From Cacconaster sp045599325 (GTDB taxonomy: Bacteria > Bacteroidota > Bacteroidia > Bacteroidales > UBA932): DNA of 64,000 nucleotides. The stretch lies in the NCBI GenBank assembly GCA_045599325.1, contig JAZRVT010000041.1:58369-122368 (forward strand), written 5' to 3'. The position numbers were made by a program, and so were the translations under genes. Each line of letters starts with the position of its first letter. Positions within the stretch are counted from its first letter, which is position 1. This document shows positions 33,965 to 43,845 of this stretch, one piece after another. The notes beneath the pieces are model-generated. The model searched no databases, was not told the DNA's origin, and saw only the letters and a program-made list of their open reading frames with translations.

Positions 33965-35097
33965 TTAAGCAGCTCCTCAAACAGCGCCATCCACATCCCC
34001 ATCACCTTCTCCTGGCTGTATTCTTCTTTAATCTTTGCAGCCTCCGCGGACATTCTGCGGCGCAGTTCCTCATCAGTGGCGAGAGCCGCAAGGGCATCGG
34101 CAAACGCCTGTATATCTCCGTCAGGCACAACGATTCCGTTCTCCCCCTGCCTGATGATATCTTTCGGGCCGGTCTTGAAGTCAAAGCTCACGGCAGGAAG
34201 CCCGCAGGCCATACCCTCTATCATCACCATAGGGAACCCTTCATAATGGGAGCTCATCGCCAGAACCGAACTGCGGGCATACTCCGCCCCGAGGTCCTTG
34301 ACAGGGGCATTGACCCTTGCCGAGCCCTCAAGTCCGAGATCCGCTATCTTTTTCTGAAGCATCTCTTTCCACTCCCCCTGCCCGAATATCTCCAGAGTCC
34401 ACTCCCCGCAGCCCGGTTTCGAATGGAATATCGCCCAGGCATCAATGAGACGGTCGAAGCTCTTCTGATAATCAAGCCTTCCGGCCGCAATCACCCTCTT
34501 TGCGCTCACGTCAGAGATTGTCTCCGACTCCTGCAGGGCGGCATTCGGTATCACTGCAATATTCGGGATATCGCCCCAGTAGCCTTTGTCCTCCCGGGTG
34601 AGCACCACAAACCTGTCGAACCTCTTCACCATCGGGACATCTGCGGCGGAACGGAGTCTGTCTGAAAGTCCCAGCAGTCCCTTCCTGTTATACTGCAGAT
34701 GGAAGAAACGGTTCTGGTGAAGTTCCATCACCTTCCTGCTGCCGTCCCTGATACCGGGGATGAATGAGGACTCTCCAGGATAGAGACTCACCACTATGTC
34801 CGCCCTTTTCCGCATAAGGTACTCTGTCAGTCTTCTCCTGTGAAGCCTGCGGCGGCGCAGATAGCCGAGAGTCTTTGCCACGGGGCTGCTGCCGTTGTCG
34901 TCAGAATAGTTTATCCCGAGGTCCACCATCTCGACTCTCTCCGGGAAGGGGAAGAAGGTGTCGCGGGAGTGCTGGTCGGTGGTCACCACCGACAGCTCCC
35001 AGTCAGTATTCACCGAGAGCCAGTTCAGCTTGTTGAGCAGAACCCGCTCCATCCCGCCCGGGTTGTAAAGGGAGTGTATGCAGTATACGAGTCTCAT
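33961..35097 (-). CDS. Glycosyltransferase family 4
   Basis: 378 residues. N-terminus MRLVYCIHSLYNPGGMERVL, C-terminal EX7E region SHYEGFPMVMIEGMACGLPAVSFD. The ATG at 35097 is preferred over 35112 because the conserved start MRLVYCIHSL begins there and leaves a 4-base gap to the upstream gene. Third of three consecutive GT4 genes. Confidence 0.88.
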   Translation of the reverse strand: MRLVYCIHSLYNPGGMERVLLNKLNWLSVNTDWELSVVTTDQHSRDTFFPFPERVEMVDLGINYSDDNGSSPVAKTLGYLRRRRLHRRRLTEYLMRKRADIVVSLYPGESSFIPGIRDGSRKVMELHQNRFFHLQYNRKGLLGLSDRLRSAADVPMVKRFDRFVVLTREDKGYWGDIPNIAVIPNAALQESETISDVSAKRVIAAGRLDYQKSFDRLIDAWAIFHSKPGCGEWTLEIFGQGEWKEMLQKKIADLGLEGSARVNAPVKDLGAEYARSSVLAMSSHYEGFPMVMIEGMACGLPAVSFDFKTGPKDIIRQGENGIVVPDGDIQAFADALAALATDEELRRRMSAEAAKIKEEYSQEKVMGMWMALFEELLK

Positions 35098-35101
35098 CGC
35101 C

Positions 35102-36523
35102 TTATTCCTCATCCTCCTCCATCGTTGCCTTGACCGCCTCTATCTCCTCTTTGCCATAGTTCTCAAGTTCATACTCATCTTCACGGCGGACTGCGGCCCT
35201 GATCTCAGCCTCCCTGTTCTCCGCGGCACCCACCACGAGCGCAATTGCGAAGACCGGGAATACGTCCGTCGCCACCTTCGCCCAGACCACGAGATTCACC
35301 AGAAATACGAAGAGGAATGCCAGCCGCCACTGCGGAAACCTCTTCCCGCACACCTGCGCACAAACGAAGAAATAGAAAATGAATGCCAGCAGCCCTATTA
35401 TCCCGAAGTAAAAGATGAACCTGCAGTAGCCGATGTCAGTACTCATATAGAAGACGTCAAAATGGATTCCTTTGGAGAGATAATAGGGGTCGGTGGCACC
35501 GGGGTCCGAGAAATAGCCGTCTCCGATTATCCAGGTCTTCGGATTGTCAGGCCAGACTACCATTGTCTCCAGATGATTGTTGGAGTTTGTCTCCCAATGT
35601 CCTTTTTCCACAAGGCTGAAGAAACCCTCGAAGCCGAAGCGTATGTTCTCCCTCATCTTGCCGTTTGTCTGATAAAGTCCGACAATGATTGGGATGGCCA
35701 CGGCGAGTATCAGCGCCAGAGTGCCCCACATCTTCTTTTTGTTGCTGATTCTATTGAAGAGGTACACAGAACCGGGGATAATCCACAGCACCAGGGCCAA
35801 CGCCACTCCGACAATAGTGGTCCTTGCAATCATATTGCCGACAAAGGTGATGAAAAGGAAACAGACCATCGCCACCGCAAGCTTCTTCTTCTCGCTGTGC
35901 CGGCTCGCCTCGATACAGTACTGACCGATAAGAATGAGCATCGCCGAAAAACGGACCCCGGCCACATCCAGCATACAGCCGATGCCGAACAGCCTGCCTG
36001 ACTCTTTCAGGAAATTGCTCATTCCGACTATATACCTTCCGAAGAAATCCACGGCAGCCGGGCTGTTGTCGAATATCAGCGCCAGGCAGCACTGCATCAC
36101 ACACACTGCCGTAAGGTACTGTACTACAAGCGACAGTGAGAGGTATCCGTGTATCCATTTTATCACATTTGCGGCGAAATATGCAGCCAGAATCCAGATC
36201 AATACTGTAGCGATATATGAAACATATTGATAGTCATACGTGCTGTTATATGTCGCAGCCACAAATGCCACAAAGCCCACACCCAATGCCGCCGCCATCA
36301 CATAGACTATATCCTTCTGGACATCTTTGGCGAACTCTCTTCTCTTCAGCAAGTTCAGGACCAGCAGAACCACACCGGCAACGGCTTCGATGTTCTTTGT
36401 ATTCTGAGAAGGGAAAAAAGTGAAACTGAACGGAAAGATGAAAGAGCTGACACATATTACTCCCAGAGCAATCTTCAGAAAGCGGACTATATCAAAACGC
36501 CTTTTATCTATATATAATGCCAT
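35102..36523 (-). CDS. Putative O-antigen/capsule polymerase (Wzy-like)
   Basis: 473 residues with about eleven hydrophobic segments and a large loop (ENIRFGFEGFFSLVEKGHWETNSNNHLETM) between late helices, as in Wzy/WaaL-type membrane proteins. Sequence in this class is poorly conserved, so the assignment rests on topology, size and its being the only such gene in a locus with Wzx, Wza and Wzc. The ATG at 36523 is used. It ends with a Glu-rich tail. Confidence 0.7.
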   Translation of the reverse strand: MALYIDKRRFDIVRFLKIALGVICVSSFIFPFSFTFFPSQNTKNIEAVAGVVLLVLNLLKRREFAKDVQKDIVYVMAAALGVGFVAFVAATYNSTYDYQYVSYIATVLIWILAAYFAANVIKWIHGYLSLSLVVQYLTAVCVMQCCLALIFDNSPAAVDFFGRYIVGMSNFLKESGRLFGIGCMLDVAGVRFSAMLILIGQYCIEASRHSEKKKLAVAMVCFLFITFVGNMIARTTIVGVALALVLWIIPGSVYLFNRISNKKKMWGTLALILAVAIPIIVGLYQTNGKMRENIRFGFEGFFSLVEKGHWETNSNNHLETMVVWPDNPKTWIIGDGYFSDPGATDPYYLSKGIHFDVFYMSTDIGYCRFIFYFGIIGLLAFIFYFFVCAQVCGKRFPQWRLAFLFVFLVNLVVWAKVATDVFPVFAIALVVGAAENREAEIRAAVRREDEYELENYGKEEIEAVKATMEEDEE

Positions 36524-37478
36524 AGACAAACTTATATATCAAAATGTAATACAATTTCAAACCAAAATACAGCTTATGCTCAGCCATCCACTGCTGAACC
36601 TTTGTATGGAGCGGCAGCAGCGGATTCTTAGCGGCATAAGAGTTCGACTCCGGCATCCAGCTGTACCAGGTCCTGTAATCTTCCTTATCCGTTGACTGAA
36701 GCAGCGGCAGTTTCAGGAAAAGCTTGAGATACTGCATACTGTCGCCCAAGTCAGCCTGTAGAACTGTTTCCTTGAGGTTCTCCTCCAGCCTTTTGAGATT
36801 TCTCTCTATCTGGGTTCTGTTCTTTTCGCCAAACTGCTTTGAGATGGAAGCGCTGTTCACAGCATTGTAATTGTACAGCGGTCTATGAATCTGAGAGACG
36901 CTTGATGCGCGTCCCAGCAGAGACAGCACAGCCATCATATCCTCCCCCATATTGGCAGCCGGCTCGAACCTCAGCTCCCCCCACAATTCCCGCCTTATTG
37001 CCCACAGCCAGAGGTTCCAGCGCATCACTCCGCCCATCAGCTTCTTCAATGCCTCCAGCGGAGTCGAATAGTCCGCCTGCCTCATATACCGGCCGTTCAC
37101 ATTCATCGCCAGTGTCCAGTCCCACCCTATGATGTCAGCATCGCCCGCATTTTCGAATATGGCCTGCAGTTCCTCCGGAGCCATAGTGTCGTCAGCATCA
37201 AGCCATACCAGATACCTTCCGGAAGCATTGTCAAGCGCTGTATTCCTTGCAGCAGCGGCACCGGAATTGGCGCTGTGACGAATCACTTCGACATACTCCC
37301 TCTCCTGAGCGTAGGCCGACAGAATCTCCGGACTCCCGTCCGTGCTGCAGTCATCCACAATCACCACCTCGAAGTCCCTGAAGTCCTGCGCTTCGATTGA
37401 ATCAAGGCTTCTCTGCAGAGTCTTCGCGGCATTATACACCGGCATAATGATGCTGAAATATGGACTCTTCTCAACCAT
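36504..37478 (-). CDS. Glycosyltransferase family 2
   Basis: 324 residues. GT-A core: YFSIIMPVYNAAKTLQRSLDSI, EVVIVDDCSTDGS, NTALDNASGRYLVWLDADDTM (DxD). The C-terminal half has a helical extension. It overlaps the GT14 gene by 8 bases and the Wzy-like gene by 20. Confidence 0.9.
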   Translation of the reverse strand: MVEKSPYFSIIMPVYNAAKTLQRSLDSIEAQDFRDFEVVIVDDCSTDGSPEILSAYAQEREYVEVIRHSANSGAAAARNTALDNASGRYLVWLDADDTMAPEELQAIFENAGDADIIGWDWTLAMNVNGRYMRQADYSTPLEALKKLMGGVMRWNLWLWAIRRELWGELRFEPAANMGEDMMAVLSLLGRASSVSQIHRPLYNYNAVNSASISKQFGEKNRTQIERNLKRLEENLKETVLQADLGDSMQYLKLFLKLPLLQSTDKEDYRTWYSWMPESNSYAAKNPLLPLHTKVQQWMAEHKLYFGLKLYYILIYKFVYGIIYR

Positions 37479-38328
37479 TCCTGCTCAGTTTGACAATCTT
37501 ATCGATGAATTCAGGATCCCTGCTGTTGAACTTCCTGGCGAAAAGTGCATCTGAAGCAGCCAGCATCTCATAATCCTCTGCAGTCCAGTCATACAGCTGC
37601 CCGTCTCTCCATCCTATCGCCCTCATACAACCTTTGCCGTCGTATTCAGTGTCATAAATATTCTCTTTGAGAGGGGAATTCCAGCAAAGAGTCTGAAACA
37701 CTATCTCGTCCGAGCAGAATGTGTTTCGGAAAGTCTTCTCAGCCCATCCCCTGTTGTCCAGGAAAAGCCTCGCCATCCGCTCAGTAACGCTCACCCACTG
37801 GCTTCCCTTGGTGAAACTGATGTCTCGGTTCCGCTTGATTCCAACCATTTCCTGACATCTCAGCCATCCTGCGCGAAGAGCCTTCTTGACCAACCCGGCA
37901 TTCTTGAAATCGTGAGGAAAAAGATGGTACCTCTGCACTTTCCTCACAATCTCGGGCGTGCTCGAAGTAAGCGTGTAGCCGATGAACTCCTTCCCCTGGT
38001 TCTCATCGCAGAAAGAATGAATATAGTTTTGACTCTTGAGCGGCAAATCCACTCCGGAAAGCAGATGATAGTATTCGTATGGGCCTTGTGCGGCAGCTTC
38101 ACCGAATAATGCATATTCAGCCTCCACCACGCTCCAGTCCCCCCAATATACATTGACCCTCTTCTTCAGGACCTTCAGTCCGGCCTCTTTTGAATGAAGC
38201 ACCGGCAACTCTTTAACTTTCCCGTCGATATGGACGAAGATATCGTTCCTCGAGTCGTCAATGCAGTCTATCAGAGTCTGCAGCAGACCCCATTCATTAT
38301 GCGCGAGTATGAGATAAGCGTGTTTCAT
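37471..38328 (-). CDS. Core-2/I-branching-type beta-1,6-N-acetylglucosaminyltransferase (GT14)
   Basis: 285 residues. MKHAYLILAHNEWGLLQTLI, DIFVHIDGK, VYWGDWSVVEAEYALF and PYEYYHLLSGVDLPLKSQ are GT14 hallmarks, used in Bacteroidota capsule clusters. The in-frame TTG at 38343 is less likely than ATG 38328. The start overlaps the acyltransferase stop as ATGA. It is a paralogue of the GT14 at 50.5 kb. Confidence 0.9.
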   Translation of the reverse strand: MKHAYLILAHNEWGLLQTLIDCIDDSRNDIFVHIDGKVKELPVLHSKEAGLKVLKKRVNVYWGDWSVVEAEYALFGEAAAQGPYEYYHLLSGVDLPLKSQNYIHSFCDENQGKEFIGYTLTSSTPEIVRKVQRYHLFPHDFKNAGLVKKALRAGWLRCQEMVGIKRNRDISFTKGSQWVSVTERMARLFLDNRGWAEKTFRNTFCSDEIVFQTLCWNSPLKENIYDTEYDGKGCMRAIGWRDGQLYDWTAEDYEMLAASDALFARKFNSRDPEFIDKIVKLSRNG

Positions 38329-39398
38329 TTCCTTCCCCCGCAAGCAAAAGCAAGCAACCTCGGAATTATCTTATTCAACAGCCAGTAAAGACCAAGGCAT
38401 ATCAGCAATACCATTACAGGAACACCGAAGTAGTTTATCCAGCTCCCAGTCAGTCCATCTCCGAATACCCTGAGGAAAGCGCCCTTGGTCAATCCCAAAA
38501 TCAATATCTCGTGGGAAGCATATATGAAGAACACTGCTGAGGACAACTTAATGAGGCAAGAATTAATTTTCTCATTGTCTATCAGTTTGTCGCAGATATT
38601 CATAAATGTAATCATCCCGAAAGGATAGAAAGCCCGGAGCATCCATTCGTGGTATGGCGACGCATTGAAATAGCTGGCAATCAACAACAGAACAACTGTC
38701 AGCACGGCCGCCGGCCATCTGACTTTCCTGCAGATAGCAAGCATATTCACCTTCCAGGTTCCCAGCCAGATACCAAGGAAGAAAAAGAAGATGGCCCTCA
38801 TTGCCGGCAGGCCAGGATTCAGAGGAGACGCATATAGTCCCAGAAGCAGTGTAAGGCTGAGCCAGCGAAATCGTCTGAACAGCAGATATGCGGCCGGGGC
38901 GATTATCGACATAAGCATAAGATCCCTCATAAAATAGAGGGGGAAATCCGCAGGACCCGTCCAGAACCAGAACAGAGGATTGATGTCAGGCATTTCGTTG
39001 TGTGTGCCGATGCCCAGTCTGGCGAACAGAAGGCCCTTTATGGCCGGCAGGCAGAAAGCAAGCAGGTTCCAGATCAGATATGGAATCAACAGCGACCATA
39101 TCCTCTTCTTCCACTTTCCTGTCACCCACTTGAAACTGAAATCCTCTTCTTTGAGATATCTGAAAAAGAAATAACCCGAAATGGTATAGAACCAGCATAC
39201 CGCGAGCCTGGCGAAATTATGGGATATCATCTCTGAAACGAAATGATATACATTCCAGCCATCAAGACTCGGGGCAATCTCAACATTGCCAAAACTCAAG
39301 GAGTGAGCAAAGACCACCAGCACAATGAGAGGAAATCTCATTGCTGAAATCAAACTGGACTGACGTGAATCTAACGAGTTATTCTCCTCTTGCACCAT
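38325..39398 (-). CDS. Acyltransferase family 3 membrane protein
   Basis: 357 residues, about ten hydrophobic segments. N-terminal AMRFPLIVLVVFAHSL carries the conserved R-x(n)-H of the family. It transfers an acyl (often acetyl) group across the membrane to sugars. One of six in this locus. It lies between a GT2 and a GT14 gene. Confidence 0.86.
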   Translation of the reverse strand: MVQEENNSLDSRQSSLISAMRFPLIVLVVFAHSLSFGNVEIAPSLDGWNVYHFVSEMISHNFARLAVCWFYTISGYFFFRYLKEEDFSFKWVTGKWKKRIWSLLIPYLIWNLLAFCLPAIKGLLFARLGIGTHNEMPDINPLFWFWTGPADFPLYFMRDLMLMSIIAPAAYLLFRRFRWLSLTLLLGLYASPLNPGLPAMRAIFFFFLGIWLGTWKVNMLAICRKVRWPAAVLTVVLLLIASYFNASPYHEWMLRAFYPFGMITFMNICDKLIDNEKINSCLIKLSSAVFFIYASHEILILGLTKGAFLRVFGDGLTGSWINYFGVPVMVLLICLGLYWLLNKIIPRLLAFACGGRK

Positions 39399-40303
39399 CT
39401 CAATACCATTATTAATTTTTCTTTAGCATCCGCCAGACGGCATAGCTTCAAATACTCCCTGAGTTTAATCAAAGGGACATTGACGATAACCAGATTGAAG
39501 TAATCGTATATACACTTTTTGTGAAGATAATCTTCACTGGCCACTGTCATATACTCAATATCCTGCCGTTCATCAGGCGCTGGCCAGTCAATCGCCGTCA
39601 ACCATTCGGATAATTGCGAAATACCTTCTAACTTTTCCCTATATCTGCTGCAATCCCCTGAAAGATGGTTGCCGGACTGGCGAAAATCGAACAGCATATC
39701 TGAAGTGTTTGCCACGCCGTTTACTGACAGAGCGATAGGGGTTGCTATGTCAGAGCCGAACGCACAGGGGAAATCTATGAATCCACCCAGTTGTAACAAG
39801 GCAGACCTGCGGAAAGCGAAATTGCCTACGCAAGAGAAAACCTTGGCAGTAATCCAATCGTGAAGATACCTGTATTTAGATGACACCTCCGGGAAGATGC
39901 CGTCCTTATAAGGAAGGGCATTCCCTCTCTCATCAATCTGCTGTACACGGGAGCGGACAAGATCCACTTCTGGATGTCTTTCTATCAGTTTCTCAACCTC
40001 CTCGCAAAATTGGGGCTCATAGATATCATCATCCGCCGCCAGCACTATATAATCCCCTGTTGCATATTGGATGCAATGGTTCCATTGTTTAACCAAGTTC
40101 GCCCCACCCAAATTCTCCGGATTCCTATAGAATCTGATGCGCTCATCTGAGAAAGAATCAACGACTTCCTTTAATGGTTCTGGCGACGCATCGTCTACGA
40201 TGACCAGTTCCCAGTCATCAGATGTCTGCCTGAGTATGCTTTGGATTGCCTCGGCAAGAAATGCTTTTTTGAAAGCAGGCATTATGAAAGAGACAGTCGG
40301 CAT
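39371..40303 (-). CDS. Glycosyltransferase family 2
   Basis: 310 residues starting MPTVSFIMPAFKKA. Core motifs ELVIVDDASPEPLKEV, GGANLVKQWNHCI and DYIVLAADDDIYEPQF, then FRRSALLQLGGFIDFPCAFGSDIATPIAL. It shares detailed similarity along its length with the GT2 at 51.4-52.3 kb, so the two are paralogues. It starts 1 base after the LbH acetyltransferase stop and overlaps the acyltransferase by 28 bases. Confidence 0.9.
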   Translation of the reverse strand: MPTVSFIMPAFKKAFLAEAIQSILRQTSDDWELVIVDDASPEPLKEVVDSFSDERIRFYRNPENLGGANLVKQWNHCIQYATGDYIVLAADDDIYEPQFCEEVEKLIERHPEVDLVRSRVQQIDERGNALPYKDGIFPEVSSKYRYLHDWITAKVFSCVGNFAFRRSALLQLGGFIDFPCAFGSDIATPIALSVNGVANTSDMLFDFRQSGNHLSGDCSRYREKLEGISQLSEWLTAIDWPAPDERQDIEYMTVASEDYLHKKCIYDYFNLVIVNVPLIKLREYLKLCRLADAKEKLIMVLRWCKRRITR

Positions 40304-40304
40304 A

Positions 40305-40835
40305 CTATAGTTCTCGTGCTGGAATGCCGGCCATCGTGGCATCTGGATTATTCACATCTTTCGCAACGACTGCATTCGCTCCGATTCGTACCCCGTCAGC
40401 GACAGTGATACGCCCAAGAATCTGGGCATTCTGCCCGATATTCACATTGTTTCCTATTATCGGAGTCTCGCTCGGGTCTGCTCCTTTGCTTCCTATGCAG
40501 CAGTTGCCGTGGATGTCGCAGCCCGAGCCAATTCTGGACTCGGGATTGACTATGATTGAACCATAATGCCAGATTCTGAGATCCGACCCGAAACAGCCTG
40601 CAGGAATAAAGAAACCCAGTCTGGAGCCGAGGATGTTTTTGCGACGGAAATACCAAAACTTAGAAAGTTTGCGAGGCTTAACAAACGAGTAGTACTCTTC
40701 TGCGCGAAGGGCCTTCATATACCTCTTGATCTGGTACTGTTCGCTCTGGAGAAGCCACTCCAGGAACCACGCTTTTGTCAGCGGCCTGCAGTACTCCATT
40801 CTCACATCCTGATGTATATATTCCTTGAATGTCAT
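40305..40835 (-). CDS. Serine acetyltransferase-like left-handed beta-helix acyltransferase
   Basis: 176 residues. N-terminal helical part, then hexapeptide repeats: SRIGSGCDIHGNCCIGS, PIIGNNVNIGQNAQILGRITVADGVRIGANAVVAKDV, ending NPDATMAGIPAREL. This is the CysE-like/sugar O-acetyltransferase LbH type. In this operon it probably acetylates a sugar intermediate in the cytoplasm. Confidence 0.85.
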   Translation of the reverse strand: MTFKEYIHQDVRMEYCRPLTKAWFLEWLLQSEQYQIKRYMKALRAEEYYSFVKPRKLSKFWYFRRKNILGSRLGFFIPAGCFGSDLRIWHYGSIIVNPESRIGSGCDIHGNCCIGSKGADPSETPIIGNNVNIGQNAQILGRITVADGVRIGANAVVAKDVNNPDATMAGIPAREL

Positions 40836-40840
40836 AAAGT

Positions 40841-41881
40841 TTATCTTCCTCCTGTCAGCACACCATATATCCTTGTCTTTGAAAAATATCTTGCTATGAA
40901 AACCAGCACAATTATAGTGATGACCGGCGTAATAATGAATGTGAGATTAAGAACAAGCGGAGTCCCCGGCAGGAAGGAGCGCACAAGAGCCTGCTCGACA
41001 TTGAGCAGGAACTGATGGGTGGCATAGATGAAGAAGGTGTATCCCATCCACGGCCTGACCTTCCATTCTTTGCCTATGTTCTCCGGGACTGCCAGATCTG
41101 CTGCGAACCAAGCTATTATCGGCCCGGCAATCTTGAACAGATAGAGGGCGCTGTATGACTTCATACCAACAATATACAATACTATGAATATCACGGCCAT
41201 CGGGGCAAGCCATTTCAGTTTTTTCTCAAGTACCGGACTTGTTTCATTCTTACCAGAAGAATACAGATATCTTCCGGCCATTGCTCCGGCAAGGTATATG
41301 GCAGCATTATACCGGAGAGACACTGAACTCCACCCAAGTATATATCCTGCAACCGTAAAGCCAACCACAGCAGCTAAACCAACCCATTTGTTTTTTATCA
41401 GCAGCAGGACAACAGGAGACAGCAAATTAAAGAATATCAAATACTTGATAAACCACAATGGGGTAAACCTGCAGTGCCACAAAGCCAGGAGCCAATCTTT
41501 TGCAGTATCCAGGCTATGAGGCATATTCATTCTGGAGGTCGTGAAAGGAATCTGTCGGAGAATGTAGTAGACAAGGATGAAAAACAGATTCCAAATCAGA
41601 TATGGTATCAGCAATGTGAAGACTCTTCTATAGAGCTTGTGCGGCAAATCTTTCCAGTCACAGTCTCTGTAGAACAGCATTGCTGATATGAAATAGAAAA
41701 GAGGCACTGCGACAGCCGCCAACTGGAGGACGCAGAAAATAAACGGGTAAGACTCAAAGGTGAGCTCTTTCCCAAACCTCAACGGAGTCTCTGAATGGAT
41801 CAGGACAATAAGGATTGTCGCGACGGCATTCAGGAACACCACCTTGCGGGAAAAATAGCTGTTCTTGTCTACTGCTGACAT
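40841..41881 (-). CDS. Acyltransferase family 3 membrane protein
   Basis: 346 residues, about ten hydrophobic segments. The N-terminus has VVFLNAVATILIVLIHSETPLRFG, the family's His segment. The start is one base inside the GT8 stop (TGATG). Confidence 0.85.
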   Translation of the reverse strand: MSAVDKNSYFSRKVVFLNAVATILIVLIHSETPLRFGKELTFESYPFIFCVLQLAAVAVPLFYFISAMLFYRDCDWKDLPHKLYRRVFTLLIPYLIWNLFFILVYYILRQIPFTTSRMNMPHSLDTAKDWLLALWHCRFTPLWFIKYLIFFNLLSPVVLLLIKNKWVGLAAVVGFTVAGYILGWSSVSLRYNAAIYLAGAMAGRYLYSSGKNETSPVLEKKLKWLAPMAVIFIVLYIVGMKSYSALYLFKIAGPIIAWFAADLAVPENIGKEWKVRPWMGYTFFIYATHQFLLNVEQALVRSFLPGTPLVLNLTFIITPVITIIVLVFIARYFSKTRIYGVLTGGR

Positions 41882-42804
41882 CAGATTCTGTATCTAAGTT
41901 TTCTATATAGTGCGAGGAACGGTTCGATAAGATATCTGCCCAGGCCGGCTGCATACAGTCTGCTCAGAGCATACATCTTCCTGTTCGGCCTCCACTCTTC
42001 CTTTATCTCATCAGGAAGCGAGTCATAGCATCTCCACCACTCACCGAACTTTACAGTGAAAATGTTCCACGGCTTGCCGCCTGTGTAATGGATAGTACCG
42101 TGGTCTTGGACATTATCCCAGTCAGATTCCTGATACTGATTCAAGAAGTCCGGCTTGTATTGCGGAAGGAAGAATGTCCTGATGCTGTTGTAAACAGGAT
42201 TCAGAGGCAATACCCTTCCCCGGCAGACCATATTCAAGGCATCCTGGTCAGGGAATTCAAGATAGTCCCTCTTCAGGGCATCTATGAGTTTCCGTGAAGT
42301 CCCTTCCAACCGCATCTGGCTGAGATTCATCATCAGGAAACCGGAGTTGAAATATTTGCGGGGATCGCAGCCGAGGGCTGCCCAGCGCTCGCTCTGATGC
42401 TCGATAGGGGCCTCATACACAACTGCCAGCAAACTGCCGTCCAAATCCATATTCTTGTATAGGGCGGACAGATTGTTTCGCACTATCACGTCGCAATCTA
42501 TATAAAGAACCTTGTCGTATTCCGGCAGAATTTCAGGAAGAAGCAGGCGGAACGATGCCGCTTCGCTGTAGCGCGGGTCAACGTATACTCCCTGAAGCCT
42601 GCCAGCCAGATTAATATACCTGAACCGGATGCATTCTCCGGAGAGCCTGTCAAGTTTGTCCTTCTGTCTCTGCGGGATCTCCTCGCTGACCAGACATATC
42701 ACCTCATACCTGTCATCAGGCAAAGATGCATCGAGCAGCGACCTCAGCATAGTAGCCGCAGGCACGAAATAGTTTGGGGTGAATGCTATTACAAGCGGTG
42801 TCAT
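41881..42804 (-). CDS. Glycosyltransferase family 8
   Basis: 307 residues. GT-A retaining transferase with LVIAFTPNYFVPAATMLRSLL, the donor/manganese motif VLYIDCDVIVRNNL (DxD) and a later HYTGGKPW. Related enzymes add galactose or glucose to LPS or capsule. It shares stop/start bases with both neighbours (TAATG, TGATG), a sign of tight translational coupling. Confidence 0.92.
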   Translation of the reverse strand: MTPLVIAFTPNYFVPAATMLRSLLDASLPDDRYEVICLVSEEIPQRQKDKLDRLSGECIRFRYINLAGRLQGVYVDPRYSEAASFRLLLPEILPEYDKVLYIDCDVIVRNNLSALYKNMDLDGSLLAVVYEAPIEHQSERWAALGCDPRKYFNSGFLMMNLSQMRLEGTSRKLIDALKRDYLEFPDQDALNMVCRGRVLPLNPVYNSIRTFFLPQYKPDFLNQYQESDWDNVQDHGTIHYTGGKPWNIFTVKFGEWWRCYDSLPDEIKEEWRPNRKMYALSRLYAAGLGRYLIEPFLALYRKLRYRI

Positions 42805-43841
42805 TATACTATATTGCTATGTTCAGGGAAATGCCTGTCTATCATTTTCCAGGACCGGATCCTAATCTGGTCGGTCAATATGCCAAGAACAAACACCACG
42901 ATAATGAGCCCTGCAATCAAGAGTGGAGCAAACATACCGTGTCTGGAACTTATATCACGGCACAATGAAAGATACTTGTCCCAAATGAAAGGGTTCAGGT
43001 GGAACAGGTAAACCGCGAATGAAGACTTTGCAACTGTGTTCACAAAACTTGAATTGATCTTCAGGTCCTTGAAGAAGAGGAACAGGAAAACTGTCGCCAT
43101 AATCGTCAGAGGATTCAGGTACGAGAACACACACCTTGAAACGATATAGCTGGATCCTCCCCGGAAAACAAGGAACGCCATCAGAGCAAGCAGAATGGCA
43201 CAAACCAGATATCCTGCAACCGCCGCCCACTTATTCAAGGTCTTTCTGTCACTGTCGAAAACATAGAGTCTCATATATCGTCCCAGCATATACAGGCCGA
43301 TAAACGATATCGTAGAATAACCGAACTTGAATTCAGGCATAGTATGGAGCCAGCCGAAAGTCACCATCACCAACAGAAACGCGCAAACTGTAAACCTGGC
43401 TGTCTTCCTGTCTGAATGTTCAAAAAGCAGGTTCAATGCAGGCGAAATGATACAGAGAAGCAGGTAACTGTTGGCAAACCAGTAGTCCTGACCGAAGAGG
43501 AAGCACCCGGCAAGAGTCTTCAGGGAGATTGGAGGAAATCCCTTGACGGTCCATATTACTGCAGTCAACAGGAACGAATAGAACAGACAGGTGAATAAAA
43601 AGCCCACGAATTTCCGCGGAGTGGTCCTGATGCCGAACCATCCCGAAATCAGAACATAGACATTCACGCAGACAATGCAGAGTGACTCTATTGAAAACCG
43701 CAGAAAAGAGAGTCCGGGATCGTTGATGCAGTCTGACTGTTCCGGCAGACCCAGTGCGATTCCGTTTGCGTGCAGGACAAGCACCAGCACCATCGCGACT
43801 ATCCTGAGGAGTTCTATGTTCGATTGTCTCTGTTGCACCAT
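42804..43841 (-). CDS. Acyltransferase family 3 membrane protein
   Basis: 345 residues from ATG 43841. MVQQRQSNIELLRIVAMVLVLVLHANGIALG carries the R...H signature; about ten hydrophobic segments. An in-frame TTG 21 bases upstream would overlap the DUF6056 gene and is not preferred. Confidence 0.86.
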   Translation of the reverse strand: MVQQRQSNIELLRIVAMVLVLVLHANGIALGLPEQSDCINDPGLSFLRFSIESLCIVCVNVYVLISGWFGIRTTPRKFVGFLFTCLFYSFLLTAVIWTVKGFPPISLKTLAGCFLFGQDYWFANSYLLLCIISPALNLLFEHSDRKTARFTVCAFLLVMVTFGWLHTMPEFKFGYSTISFIGLYMLGRYMRLYVFDSDRKTLNKWAAVAGYLVCAILLALMAFLVFRGGSSYIVSRCVFSYLNPLTIMATVFLFLFFKDLKINSSFVNTVAKSSFAVYLFHLNPFIWDKYLSLCRDISSRHGMFAPLLIAGLIIVVFVLGILTDQIRIRSWKMIDRHFPEHSNIV

Positions 43842-43845
43842 ACTT

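Noticed and set aside
33056..36001. Long plus-strand frames opposite the GT4 and polymerase genes.
   Set aside because: Antisense to clear glycosyltransferase and membrane protein genes; no recognisable domains.
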